Origin: Corbicula japonica
Taxonomy: Eukaryota > Mollusca > Bivalvia > Venerida > Cyrenidae
Direction of reading: 5' to 3'
Assembly: GCA_038501625.1 (NCBI GenBank)
Contig: JAZAYU010000720.1
Location: 62,001 to 126,000 of the forward strand
Length of the DNA stretch: 64,000 bases
Within the stretch, counting starts at the first letter, position 1, and every line of letters starts with the position of its first letter. A program made the translations under genes and the position numbers. This document shows positions 23,806-35,038 of this stretch, piece after piece. Below the pieces are notes generated by a model. That model worked only from the letters and a program-made list of their open reading frames with translations. It had not been told where the DNA came from and did not search any database.

Positions 23806-24480
23806 CCCTTCTTTTATCAATTTTTGTAGTAACGTAACCATTTTCAATGGACAGATTTAGATCAAGAAAGTGTGCTTGCTTTTCTGAAGTATTCGCTTTA
23901 TTCAGCTGTAGTTCTTTAGGATAAATCTTATTAACCAGTGAAGCAAAGTGGTTATTATCTATATTAAATAAATCATCAAGGTACCTAGAGGTGTTGTTAA
24001 AAGCTGCAATAATATCATATTGATGTTCGGTAGAAAGAGATAACAAAAATTCTCTTTCATAACAGTATAAAAACAGATCAGCAACAAGTGGTGCACAATT
24101 AGTACCCATTGGAATGCCTATAACTTGTTTATAAATAGAGGTACCAAATCTCAAATAAATAGTGTCCAATAGAAATGAGCCTGGATAAGGTCTTGACAGG
24201 TGTAAGAAATATAATTATCATAAGAACCATCTGTAAAAAATGCTCTATGTTAATTACAAGCGATAAATGTTCTATTTTCTCTAGCAAAAGTCTTTTCAAT
24301 GAGACTGGTAAGCATGTCTTTTATTAAAATGTGAGGAAGAGAAGTATAAAAAGTTGAAAAATAATAAGTAGACAAACAGAACGCCTAAAAATTATTTGAT
24401 TTAAGTTTCTTCAAAACGTCATTTTAATTTTTTATAGACCAAAACAAATTTTTGCCAGTAGTTTCAAAAACTTTTTCGCA
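23806..24480 (-). pseudogene. Penelope-like reverse transcriptase, catalytic half, broken
   Basis: The minus-strand frame includes DMLTSLIEKTFARENRTFI (24350-24260), a stop, then IYLRFGTSIYKQVIGIPMGT (motif B region), NCAPLVADLFLYCYE and TSRYLDDLFNID (YLDD catalytic motif C), then FLDLNLSIENGYVTTKID. It stops abruptly in VKYAYQESP, which is translated terminal repeat. The N-terminal half contains stops and a frameshift, so this copy is dead. It abuts the plus copy end to end, tail to tail through the shared terminal repeat. Confidence 0.85.
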
Positions 24481-25003
24481 ATACCTAATTACATGTTCTT
24501 TAATAGCTGTAAGACAAGAAATAATAAATAATGGCATACAAAAACACGAAGAGAAGAACTTTAAAATGCTAAATCGGAATGATACAACAATAGTTACTAT
24601 ATGTTATTGTAACATTAAGTTTGAAGGCTTGTGTATAAAAATTAAACTGTCAGGCCCAAAGTAGCTGGGCGACCGTTTAATTTTTTATACAAACCTCGAA
24701 ATAAGCTATAAACTGTTTTTTAACTGATAAATTGGCGTTCACATAGTTTATACAAATCAGTTGTCAAAACAGTATTTTAATGGCTAGTATAAATGTATTA
24801 GGAGAATATGTTAGAAAGCGAAGTTGTTAATTTCTTTAACTGAAATCAGCATGGGAACATACCTGACTCTCAAGGGAAGACCTTTGTGATAGTCAATCCT
24901 TGGGCGGAAAAGAAGACATTGATTCCTTTGCTTAGGTTCCATTAGACCCTTTACTCCATGGGATATGGGGTACGGTGTTTTTACTGTACACTGTTTGCTA
25001 TTA
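24481..25003. other. non-coding stretch
   Basis: No supported gene between the Penelope-like copy and the hAT-like element; possible further RT relic up to 24660 with no clear motif. Confidence 0.35.
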
Positions 25004-25011
25004 CATTTATT

Positions 25012-25845
25012 TAGGGATGTCAACGGATATCCGAATATCCGGATATCCGTTCGCATCATCAGATATCCGGATCGAATTTGACATCCGGATATTCGTTTAT
25101 AAAAACTTTATTTTTTGATATTACTTATTTTGCTTAATTTTCTTTCTAATATGTCAGTATGCATTTATGCGTAAGGATGTTAAACGGATTATCGAGAGGT
25201 GATGACAAGCAGTTAATTTGGTTTCACAAGTTTAGAAATATGTTAAAGTATGACAGTATATATAACAACTTGCTATATAATAGTCAACGTTGGAAGTTTA
25301 TCTATTTTGAGTAAAGCAAATTATTTATTTTTTTATCGTTTTTTTGAGAGCTATAATTCTGTAGACAACAGGTTTAGCGGTCAAATCAATTTCTCACGTT
25401 TAATTATGCCAGTTTGGTTCTATCTATTAAATAATTTATATATTCATTTTAATTTAATCTTGCGATATAGAATCATTAATATCTACGTTCTAAACAAATT
25501 ATTTGTTATGCCTTCCTTTCTATAGTTCACTGTGCGACATTTTGTAAAGTGAAATGATGTTGAAAGAAAAACAGCAAATGTATAGCTCATTCACACAGCC
25601 TTTTATCGTTTCAATTCCATTTTTTCAATATTTATTAAACAACTGAAAAAATAGAAAATACTTATTGAGAATATCCAATGCTTGTTTGTTCGTAATTAAT
25701 TAAACTATTAAAGTTATGAAGCCTTTATGTCTATGGAAACGACGTATTTCTATTAGCTAAGTGTTTATATTCGGATATCCGGATATCCGTTCGGATCGTT
25801 CAACGGATATCCGGATCCCAAATTCAGGATCCGTTGACATTCCTA
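25012..25845. mobile_element. non-autonomous hAT-like element with 8-bp target duplication
   Basis: The ends are inverted: TAGGGATGTCAACGGAT at 25012 and atccgttgacattccta ending at 25845. Both are flanked by the identical 8-mer CATTTATT (25004-25011 and 25846-25853), the target-duplication length of hAT transposons. Subterminal sequence is dense in GGATATCC palindromes. The 834-bp body has no transposase-like ORF, so it would need an autonomous partner. Confidence 0.9.
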
Positions 25846-25853
25846 CATTTATT

Positions 25854-27105
25854 AGAATATTTCTGAAAACAAGTGACCATTGTATATTCCGATCAAATGA
25901 CATGGATGTTTCAGCTGACGATGATCTTCATTGGTCATACATTGAGTTTAAGGGTTTATCATCAGCTTAAATTATCAGTATTTAAATAACTTGCTTTGCC
26001 TCAGAATTTGTATGTCACACCTACCAGCGCATGTATTTATAAACGTGATCATTGAGTTTCGATACTATTACTTTTAAAAAACCTTAGACTGTGTTTATCA
26101 AATCCAAAACATTTTGGGACGACATTAATTATCGCTCCGTTGAATGATTAACTAATGAAGTCAGGTTGATCCAATTGTTTTGTGTCGCCGCAGTATATAA
26201 AGGCACCGAGGCCTTTATGTTTCATAACGTATCATATTTCTATACGAAGCACTTTTAATACATGTTTTTACATCAAGCCGTTGTTCTTTAATCCGAAAAA
26301 GTATAGTAAAATCATGTTAAAAAATCGCCATAACTGATAAACATCGATCACTAGAAACACATAAATGATTGAATTAACATGTTCAATAAATGATACAGTC
26401 TGGGTCGAAGCTTCATGCATGTTTGGTCCGATGTTTTGATGTTCAATTGATCAGCTATGGTATTCTAATTATTGTAAGAATAAAAAAGATATGTTGCATC
26501 ATCGCTAGCATGAGAATACCTCTCACAGTATCAGTACTGTTATCAGTAAAATAACCCATTACCGATTTCAAGCAGTGATTGTTATGTATATCAGGGCTCT
26601 CCGATCAACCTTTTCCGGGGTTGTACCTTTTAGTTCAGTTGGTTGCGTAGCAGGAATTACAGGGATAGGCGCTGTCGCCGTGACGACACTATCATCTGAA
26701 AACCTGTTTAAACATAAACGTTTACGCTGATTTTATAACAGTACACAGTGCAAACGGTACTTTGTGTGAGTGATTTAAACGATTTTTTTAAAGTATGCTT
26801 CATATAAAAGGTAATTACGTCTTTCATAGCAAGTGCTACGAGAATCGCCTGTTGAACATGTAATTGTCGATTGGATTTCTCATTACAATACATACAAAAT
26901 CTTCTCATTTTTTACTGTTTATTATGTTTTGTGAAAGATAACAGCAAGTCAAAAAATACATTTACATTGGCTAATTTCGCCATTCGTATCAAAACCAGTT
27001 TTAGCTTTTAAAATGGTGGTCGGTCATAAGCAGAACTTCATTACTGAAGTTATAGAAGTGTAAACATTTGAGTATTCATTTTCAATACGCATACACCAGG
27101 TTTCC
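25854..27105. other. non-coding stretch
   Basis: No supported gene. ORFs are short and AT-driven. Confidence 0.4.
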
Positions 27106-27232
27106 AGGTTTATAAAGCTGAGATTGGAAACCAGTCTCAAATCTCAAGCATCTGATTGGTTGAAATGGCGACTGGTCAGCCAATCAGATTCTTGAGATTT
27201 GAGACTGGTTTCCAAACTCAGTTTAATAACCT
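27106..27232. mobile_element. foldback family A copy 2
   Basis: aggtttataaagctgagat...tctgattggttgaaatgg and its inverted counterpart ending gtttaataacct; same family as 5706-5838, about the same length. Confidence 0.75.
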
Positions 27233-27639
27233 CCAGCACAGGTATTTCAATAACTTTTGAGAAGCAGGGGACATTTGAACCCGGTTAAGGGATCATAACC
27301 AGATCGTCGAACGTCGCCTGTAGGTTGTGGGGAACTGCTTTTTATTGCATTGCTCGAAGTTCATTTCTGTTCATTTTCAGTGCTCTTAAATTAAATACTA
27401 TTACTATTTACAATGCGATAGACTCGATTTCTTTTCATTTCTCCTACACCATTTTTTCCAGAATACTCCTATATCAAAGTGAATCCAAGCTCAGAATAAG
27501 TAGGTATAAAGTGTAAAAAATCAGTTTTCCTGGCATCAAACTGTACGAATCTGCATCAGTAGAAATTCCTGTATATCATAGCTTTCTAGTTACATTTGTT
27601 AGTGCAAACTCTTAAATAAATAGGTTAAATATCTCCTAG

Positions 27640-27850
27640 ATGCAAATGCGGGTCTAATACGGGCTATATTAGGGTACGACCATAATGATTTGCCCATATA
27701 GGACCTATACGGTCCCATGTGCGACATATCTAGGCTAGTCTATCTGTGCTCTATCTGGTAGAGCATATGGGTCCCATACGGGAAGTACGTGAACTAGCAC
27801 ATATAGCTTGTAACAGGGAAGTGCACATGGGTCCCATTGAGGAAAAAGGT
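27640..27850. repeat. short-period degenerate repeat around 'catatgggtccc'
   Basis: catgtgcgac, catatgggtcccatacggg and cacatgggtcccattg recur. The same phrase (gtgcatatgggtccc) resumes at about 35847 beyond the long-TIR element, so the element sits inside this repeat. It ends with the target duplication AAGGT. Confidence 0.6.
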
Positions 27851-28613
27851 CACTGTCGTGATCGAGCACCGGCACGGACTTTTCGGGCACCGGTATTGTC
27901 ATACAATATGGCGGACTGTTTACATCTGAAAGGTATGTGTATAGATTTTACTTCACTAATAGATCACATACCATTTCCTAAGTTGTCAATTCATTGCATC
28001 ATTTATGAAATCATATATGTAACAAATGCACATGCTTTTGATATTAGAAAAGCTTTGATTGTTTCAAAATTCGAGTCTAATTTGGCGGTTTGACAGAATG
28101 CAAATTTGAATCGAGAGACGTGATTCGTTTTGGGCAAAACGTTTTATAGAACAACTGATCCACAAAAACTTCAACTGTGATCACTTCTTATTGTATTTTT
28201 CTTCAAAATCCATCAGACCCAATCCCTTTAAATTGTTAGGATACTGTAAACTGGCTTACTTTCTGTTTTGAGCACACACCGGTATGGTCAGCACGCACCG
28301 GTTCAAGAATTCCGTCAAATTGTACAGATTGTTGATAAAAAGGCACCGGTTCAGTCACATTTTACATTTTGCATACGGTTCAGTCTCCATTATATCTACC
28401 TAAAAGATACCTATGTGGTACTACATTTTAAATATAAATGTTTATTTTCTGAAACACAACAGCAAAATTTAAGAAAGAGGTATTTTAAGGGTTGACTATT
28501 ATCGAACATTTAAGTTTATCTCGGATATGGTAGGTTATCATTCTACACGAATTAAACATATAATTTCAGAGGATTTCATATGATGACCTCTTCTGCAAAG
28601 TGCTTAAGTGTCA
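27851..28613 (+). repeat. left terminal inverted repeat with a putative first exon
   Basis: The arm contains five or so ACCGG words, then an ATGGCGGAC start (27908) followed by CTGAAAG|gtatgt, a strong donor at 27932. An acceptor (ttttttttccag, 28702) inside the left flank opens a short acidic frame (DSNFDIETDQEESGKEN, stop near 28757). It looks like the 5' end of a transcription unit. The right arm carries the same start and donor in the opposite orientation. Confidence 0.6.
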
Positions 28614-29800
28614 ATAAAATTAAATTAAATTAACATCTTAATGATTATAAAACAAAATGTTTACTTTTATTATTTTATATCGTGATAGTTTTTTTTTTCC
28701 AGAGACAGCAACTTTGATATAGAAACAGATCAAGAAGAAAGTGGAAAAGAAAACTAGGAAAGATTACCAAACCAGAAGATCCAGTGAGAAGACAGACAAC
28801 AGAGAGAAAATCCCATAAATCATGAAGATGTATGCTGCGTGGCAGAATATAAATTGATACATTGTAAAAAAGTTAATGTGTGTACATGTAGCTCACACCG
28901 GATTATATTTTCAATCAAGGAGGACAGTTTGATTTTTTTCTCGAATAAACATTAATTCTTTCTACTTCACAAAACATTGCTGTACAGTGTTAATTGCGTC
29001 CTGCGTCAGAAGATATTATCATCGGAAGATATTTTGAACATAATAAACAACTGATAAACGTCTGATTAATGTTTTACGGTTCTTATATTAATATGACGTC
29101 AAAATGAACACTTTTTTTATTAAAATTTCTTATTATTACTTCTCTTATGTACTATGTAATATGTTGCTTTGCATTTTTAGGAAATAAACACCAATTTAAG
29201 TCTGTGTATTTTTGTCCCTTGTATAGTTAAAAGTTTCACATGTGTGGTGTTTGGTGACTTCAGAAAGACCTCTTTCCTCGGTTTAACTGTATGATATATT
29301 TTATCAGTTACACAGACATTTGGTCCCAATCGGTCATTATATTTTAAATTTCCTCGCTGTTTTGATCGGTTTTCATGTCTGATCTTATTTCTGGTTTTTT
29401 GTGTAAACGGTCATCGGTGATGGTCAAGTTTTTCATTGCTTAAACAAACATTTCATGTGATGCTGGTAGGAATGAATGAATGTCTTTATTTATAGAGGGT
29501 AACCCAATTAGTCAAAATAACTAATCTCCCTTGGGGCCCTCTTAATAAGTACATACATATATTCAGTAGTAACAAAACATAGAAACAACAATGATATGCA
29601 AAATACAAACAGAGACATGAAAAAATATTAAATTAATATACATATATAATGCGATCGATAAAAGTTAAGAACATGATCAATCAAGTTTAACTTAAATCGT
29701 CAAAATAATCATAATCAAAATGTTTTACAGTAAATGTATTAGAGTTTAATTGATTATTATTTAAAAAAAGGTGTGCGGTTTTTGGAAGTATGTATCATAG

Positions 29801-32800
29801 TTAGTTCTGCTTTATCCAATTTGTTAGGTTAATGGTAAACTGATTAAGTGTTTTACTTAATCTTATGCTTTCCGGTATACTATTCCAAATCCTGGATCCA
29901 GAGTAAGACATACTTTCCTTGAATAATTCTATTCTTGGTCGCGGTACTTTAAAATCTGTAGAGCTGGAATTTCTTATATTGAAACCGGATGACTCCCTAT
30001 ATTGGAACATATCTTGTATGTATTCAGGTACAAGTTTATTATGCACTTTAAACATAAATTTGGCTTTCTGAAGTACAATTCTCTGGTGAATAGTAAGAGA
30101 ATTAATTTTGTTCATTGCATCCTTAAAACTTACATATTCTGGTCCAAATATTGTTTTGCATGCTCTTTTTTGTAACGAGAGTAGTTTATTTAAGTTATTT
30201 CCTCCAGTGCCTCCCCAAATAACATTACAAAAGTCTAAATGCGGTTGTATATAAGCTTTATAATACATTATTCTACTGTTTAAGGGTATAAAGTATTTTA
30301 TTTTAGATAAAAGCCATATATTTGAGGCTATTTTTCTTTTTATACTATTAACATGGACATCCCATTTAAGATTATCTTGTATATGTACGCCTAACAGTTT
30401 ATCTCCTGTTGTTAGTTTTAAACTGATATTTTTATAATTAACATTTAGCTGAATATTTCCCATTTTGGTTCTTTTTTGCGGAGTTGTGATGAAAATGACC
30501 TTTGTTTTTTCAGTGTTAAGCACCATGCCATTTTCTTTACACCAGATTTCAAGAATATCTAATGAATGCTGAAGATTTTGCTGTAGTATATTTTTGGAAA
30601 AACTGATGTCACTGATTGTAGTGTCATCAGCATACAAGTCTGCGCTATTAACAGCTGTCGATAAGACTTGTGACAAATCATTAATAAATAATAGAAAAAG
30701 TAGAGGCCCTAAAATTTAACCTTGGGGAACACCACATTTGATATCAGCTTCCCCAGAGAGTACACCGTTCAAATTGACAACTTGTTTTCGTTCATAAAGA
30801 TAGGATTTGAAAAATTTAATTGTTTGATCACTGCATTTATATAGTTTTAGTTTCCTTATTAAGATATCAAAGTCAACAAGATCAAAAGCTTTTCTGAAAT
30901 CAATCATGATCACTCCAACAAATTTTCCTTCATTTAATGCTTTGATCCACTTATCTAACATGCTTACTAATGCTGTTTCACAACTGTGATTTTTTCTAAA
31001 TCCACTCTGTGATTTACTTAAAAGATTGTAATGGTTTAAATATGCCATAAAACTATCATGAACATGTTTTTCTATTAATTTTGATAATGTAGGTAAAATT
31101 GATATTGGTCTGTAGTTATTTACATCTTGAGCAGAACCTGACTTGAAACGTGGATTAACTTTAGCTAGTTTCCAGCAGTCTGGTACTGTGCTTTCTTTAA
31201 TACTTAAATTAATTAAGTGATGTATTACAGGATATATTACATTGGCCGACATCTTCAAAAGCCGTGGACCCAAATTGTCCAGACCTGTGGCTTTGGATGT
31301 GTCTAAATCATTAAGCATTTTACACACTTTTTCTTTAGTAATATATGGAATGTTGAAAAAACATTTCTTTAGGTACCTTTCCATTTACATATTCTTTGAT
31401 TTCTGGAAAATCTGAATAAGTTGTATGTTCTTTTAGCGAAATAGCAACATTAGTAAAAAATGAATTGAAATAATTGCTCATAGTTTCCGAGTCATTTAGT
31501 TCAAAACTATCAATATTTAACTGGTTAATAGCAGATTTGTGACCATTTGGATTTTGGAATTCCTTGAATATTTTCCAAATATTAGCAGGATTGTTTTGAC
31601 CATCTTCTATTTTCCGTTCAATACTTGATTTTCTTGCTGCATTCATTAGACTTGTTACTTTATTCCTCAATAATCTGTAGTTCTCAACATCATTCTTTGT
31701 TTTAAATTTATCTCTCTGCTTTATTGCATCTAGAATATCAGAATTAACCCAATCAGGCTGATTTGCCCTCTTTACTCTGTGATGTCTAACCGGGACATGT
31801 TTGTCCAAGACGTTTATAAATAAGTCCATAAAAGAATCTACAGCATTTTTTGGATCAGTTTCATTAAAAATGGTTGACCAATCAATAAGTCGTAAATCTT
31901 TTGAGAAATTATCATTATTGAAGTTCTTAAAGGATCTGTATTTTATAAACTGTTGTGAATTGCATAAATTTTTATAGTTTGCATTTCTGTTGCAAAATAT
32001 TGGATAATGATCACTTATCCCAATTTTAGGAACAGAAAAATTACAAATATTTTCTGCATTGTCTGTATAAATATGATCTATAAGTGTTTTAAAATTTAGC
32101 CCTTCTCGAGTCGGATCGTCAATAATTTGTGTGAATCCAAGGCCAAACATAAAATTAGTCCAATCATTTTTAATCTTTTTTCATTCTTATGTTTATATGT
32201 TTGTATGCTTTTGCATGCACCATTGTTGAGCTGATGGGTGGGTTGGAGTTATTTCACCAAGACAATTTGTACTTGTTTTGTGATACGAGAACCTGTTGGG
32301 GCAAGTGTGAGGTTGGTGCACCCTAGAACCTGGTTTAAACCCCCAGTGGCAATTTGTTTTGCCACTGACCGTTCCAAGGCGGTAACCCCTCCGGTTCTCA
32401 CTTTCGTTATTTGTTTGTGGCGTCCAGTTTGAAACTGACTTTTGTAATACCATGCTCTCTTTTCCTCTCTACTTTTTGGCTGTGTGGGGAGGCTGTGTAT
32501 GCTGGATGTGGCCATTCCTGATATGCATATTTCATTTTTTCCAGTCTACTCTGGATTCAGGATGTCTGTAGAGTAAACAAATTAAAAATGGCCTGCTTTT
32601 TGTTGGTTTGCATTCCAACCAAACACTTTCAATATCCCTATTCTCTAAATCTTCCCTGTGATTGCAGTTTAAATTATCTTTGACATACACTAAAATACCA
32701 CCACCTCTGTTTTCTTTTCGATCTCTGTAAAAAGCTCTAAATCCATCAATTTGATAAAATTCTGTTTGATGATTTTCATTTAATTTTGTTTCACTGATGC

Positions 32801-32906
32801 CAAAAATGTGTATATTATTATTTGTTAGTAATAATCTTAACTCATCAACTTTTGAGGAAATTCCTTGAACATTTAAATACCCAATATTTAAACCTTTTTT
32901 GCTCAA
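29801..32906 (-). pseudogene. LINE ORF2: APE endonuclease and reverse transcriptase
   Basis: Endonuclease: NIGYLNVQGISSKVDEL at the start, GISETKLNE (catalytic Glu), RGGGILVYVKD, then after the insertion FKTLIDHIYTDN and GISDHYPIF (catalytic Asp/His). Reverse transcriptase: NNYRPISILP, GFRKNHSCETAL, MIDFRKAFD (motif A), GVPQG*ILGPLLFLLFIND (motif B) and LYADDTT (motif C), ending NLTNWIKQN. Defects: the Penelope-like insertion splits the endonuclease at 32176-32541; a frameshift lies at about 31340-31380 (NGKVPKEMFF against KKCFFNIPYITKEK); and one TAA at 30716-30718 replaces the expected Ser codon in GVPQGS. Few defects imply a fairly young copy. Confidence 0.9.
32183..32534 (+). mobile_element. 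Penelope-like terminal repeat, solo insertion with 7-bp target duplication (copy 5)
   Basis: Starts attcttatgttta and ends atatgcatatttca. Flanked by TTTTTTC on both sides (32176-32182 and 32535-32541), and removing it restores the LINE endonuclease frame through DWKK..IKNDWTNFMFG. It therefore defines the 352-bp unit boundaries. It contains a stem cagtggcaa/ttgccactg. Confidence 0.9.
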
Positions 32907-32999
32907 ATTGAGATTAGTTATAGTTATTTCTTCTTTTAGTAAAACACTGTTACATTTGCAAATATTCTGATTACAGTCACTACATATATCTGTTAAAAT

Positions 33000-33516
33000 A
33001 TCGAAACTATTAAGTGTTTGAATTTGTTTGTTTCATGTGGCTCCTTGGCCTAGTCCCTATAGAGCATGTAGCACTTTATTTCTCCTTGATCGTATAGTGG
33101 ATTTTTAAATAAGAGAACACTGTCCTGTTTCTACCGTTTATTATTTCTATAAGTTACTACTAGCCCATTCAAAATGTTCCGCGATTCTTCTTTAAATACC
33201 CAAACTTTTCTTAGACAACTTTTCTAGATCTAACCCAAAACTAAACTTCTTCATGACTAGCTTTCCAGATCAAACCCCAAAACTTATTCTTCGAAAAACT
33301 CTAAACTTCGAAAACTAAACTTTCCGAGGCCTGCCAGGTGTTATGTACCTGTTCAAAATTTGATTGACAGGTAGACGCTCTCTAGCAGACTTGTTTAATC
33401 TGCCAGTGATAGCCAATGATAATTCTGGGAAAATTATTCTCCAGGTAAATTAGCATTGCTACTATCAGAGAGGCAACAAAAGTGTTACGGTATTAAAGAG
33501 GCGAATCACTAAAAGT
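33000..33516. other. unexplained interval between LINE ORFs
   Basis: ORF1 ends in unrelated residues (KIGVGALLFWCAQV) after its zinc knuckles, and ORF2 begins at 32906. The intervening sequence has no recognisable ends or target duplication and may be a third inserted element or an unusual inter-ORF spacer. Confidence 0.35.
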
Positions 33517-34290
33517 TTAAACTTGTGCACACCAAAATAATAATGCCCCGACCCCTATTTTGTTACAAGCATTCCAACATGTTTCCTGTTTGTGTCCATA
33601 CATACCACATGACCAGCACTTAACTCCTTGCTTAAACCTGCATTCAAATGTTTTATGGTTTGTACCATTGCACTTCATGCATCTTGGTTGAGGTTGAGAA
33701 TTATGCTGGTATTTCCGGATCAATCCGGTGTTTGTGTGCGAGTTGTTTTGAGGTCTGTAGGTCGAATATGTGGATTTGGTAAAGTCATCTACTAGAGGGC
33801 ATTCCCTGTGAATAGATCCGGCAATTCTCTTTATTCCTGATGGAGATGGATGAACGTGGTCTTGTTGTCCCATGAACCTCATTTGTAGATTTCCATTTTT
33901 ATCGTAAAAGTCGTTGAAGATATCTACAACGGAGACCCAGCTGTGATGTGCAGCCAATCGATCTATTATCGTCTTGAGAATACTAACATCAACGTCACCT
34001 CTCGGAGCCAATTTGCATACTACAGTCTTAATAGAGGGATTGCTTGCTTTTATCAAGGCAAGTAGCTGATCATATAGTTATTCTGTGAGTTCATGATCAT
34101 TTGTTCTTGACAAGTCATTACCTCCAATATATAAAATCACTGTATTGAAGTGACATAAGTTGAAAGAGTGAATGTCATTCAGGACATCTTTGATGGTTCC
34201 TCCTGGGATAGCATGCTTATGAACACTGGTCAGGAGTCCTTTGGTGATATCTGTTGTAGACAGGTTGGCAATATGTTGTGTTTTTTTCAT
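33517..34290 (-). pseudogene. LINE ORF1: SGNH esterase-like domain and CCHC knuckles
   Basis: The frame reads ...IPGGTIKDVLNDIHSFNLCHF, YIGGNDLSRTND (block III G-x-N-D), one TAA at 34078-34080, then in the same frame ALIKASNPSIKTVVCKLAPRG, QDHVHPSPSG (block V DxxH), and two zinc-knuckle motifs, CMKCNGTNHKTFEC and CWSCGMYGHKQETC. Such esterase domains occur in ORF1 of CR1 and related LINEs. The block I GDS motif is not seen because the 5' end is damaged. Confidence 0.8.
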
Positions 34291-35038
34291 AAAAAATTAC
34301 CTTTCCACAATAGCAGTTGATTGGTGGAAAACAGGTGACCGATTGGTGATTTTCATGTTTTATACTTTGTCATCGGTCCACTCAATAATTTATCTAAAAA
34401 CTATCGATCAATCAACGATGGCTCTGTGTGACTGGGACTTCATCTAGACCGGTAATTAGTTGAACACTTATCTTTCTTAGATACACCGCCAGCATTATTT
34501 GAAAAGGTAAAAGAGCCGGTCGGAGTAACGATTTCTTGACGACGGAATGGACAGACGGACTAGGCGATCCCTCCATAATCTCCAGTTCTTGCAAAGGCCG
34601 ATATAAAAATGAAACATATTTGAATTCTTAAGTTTAATTAATTTAATAGTTTGCTAGTATTTTTAGAGCATTTTCGCAGTATAAAAATACTACTAAATAC
34701 AGTTTAGCTATACATTCATCTTCCTGTTTGGTGATGTTTCTCATAATACTTTTCATCTTGATCAGTTTTCTGTATGGAAGTTGTGATCTCTGGAAAATAA
34801 AGAAACAAGACTTTTAAGTAAATATAAGTTATATTTTTATGAACTAAATTTTTAAAATGTTAACTCGGACAAATGCAAATAACATCGTTGAAATTAAAAT
34901 ACTATTCCGTCACTTTAATATATTAGCAATATTAAATAAGAATACGAACTTCGTGTATATATAATGGGGAGATCTCTGAAATCGTCGTCGTGCATCTCAA
35001 TTGTGCACGTCATGACGTTGAGCACGGTGTCGTAGGAA

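Larger units (their letters stand above)
29470..34300 (-). mobile_element. CR1/jockey-type non-LTR retrotransposon, broken
   Basis: The 3' end at 29470 carries the short attcattcattc tail typical of CR1-like elements. Upstream on the minus strand come ORF2 (endonuclease plus reverse transcriptase, 29801-32906) and ORF1 (SGNH esterase-like domain plus zinc knuckles, 33517-34290). It contains one 352-bp Penelope-like insertion (32183-32534) and an unexplained 33000-33500 interval between ORFs. The true 5' end is not clear; it could extend to about 34600. Confidence 0.85.

Noticed and set aside
27746..28093. 115-residue ORF (and its mirror at 35565-35957) as a conserved protein gene
   Set aside because: Conservation is explained by the inverted arms; the frame crosses a strong splice donor right after MADCLHLK, so most of it is probably intronic.
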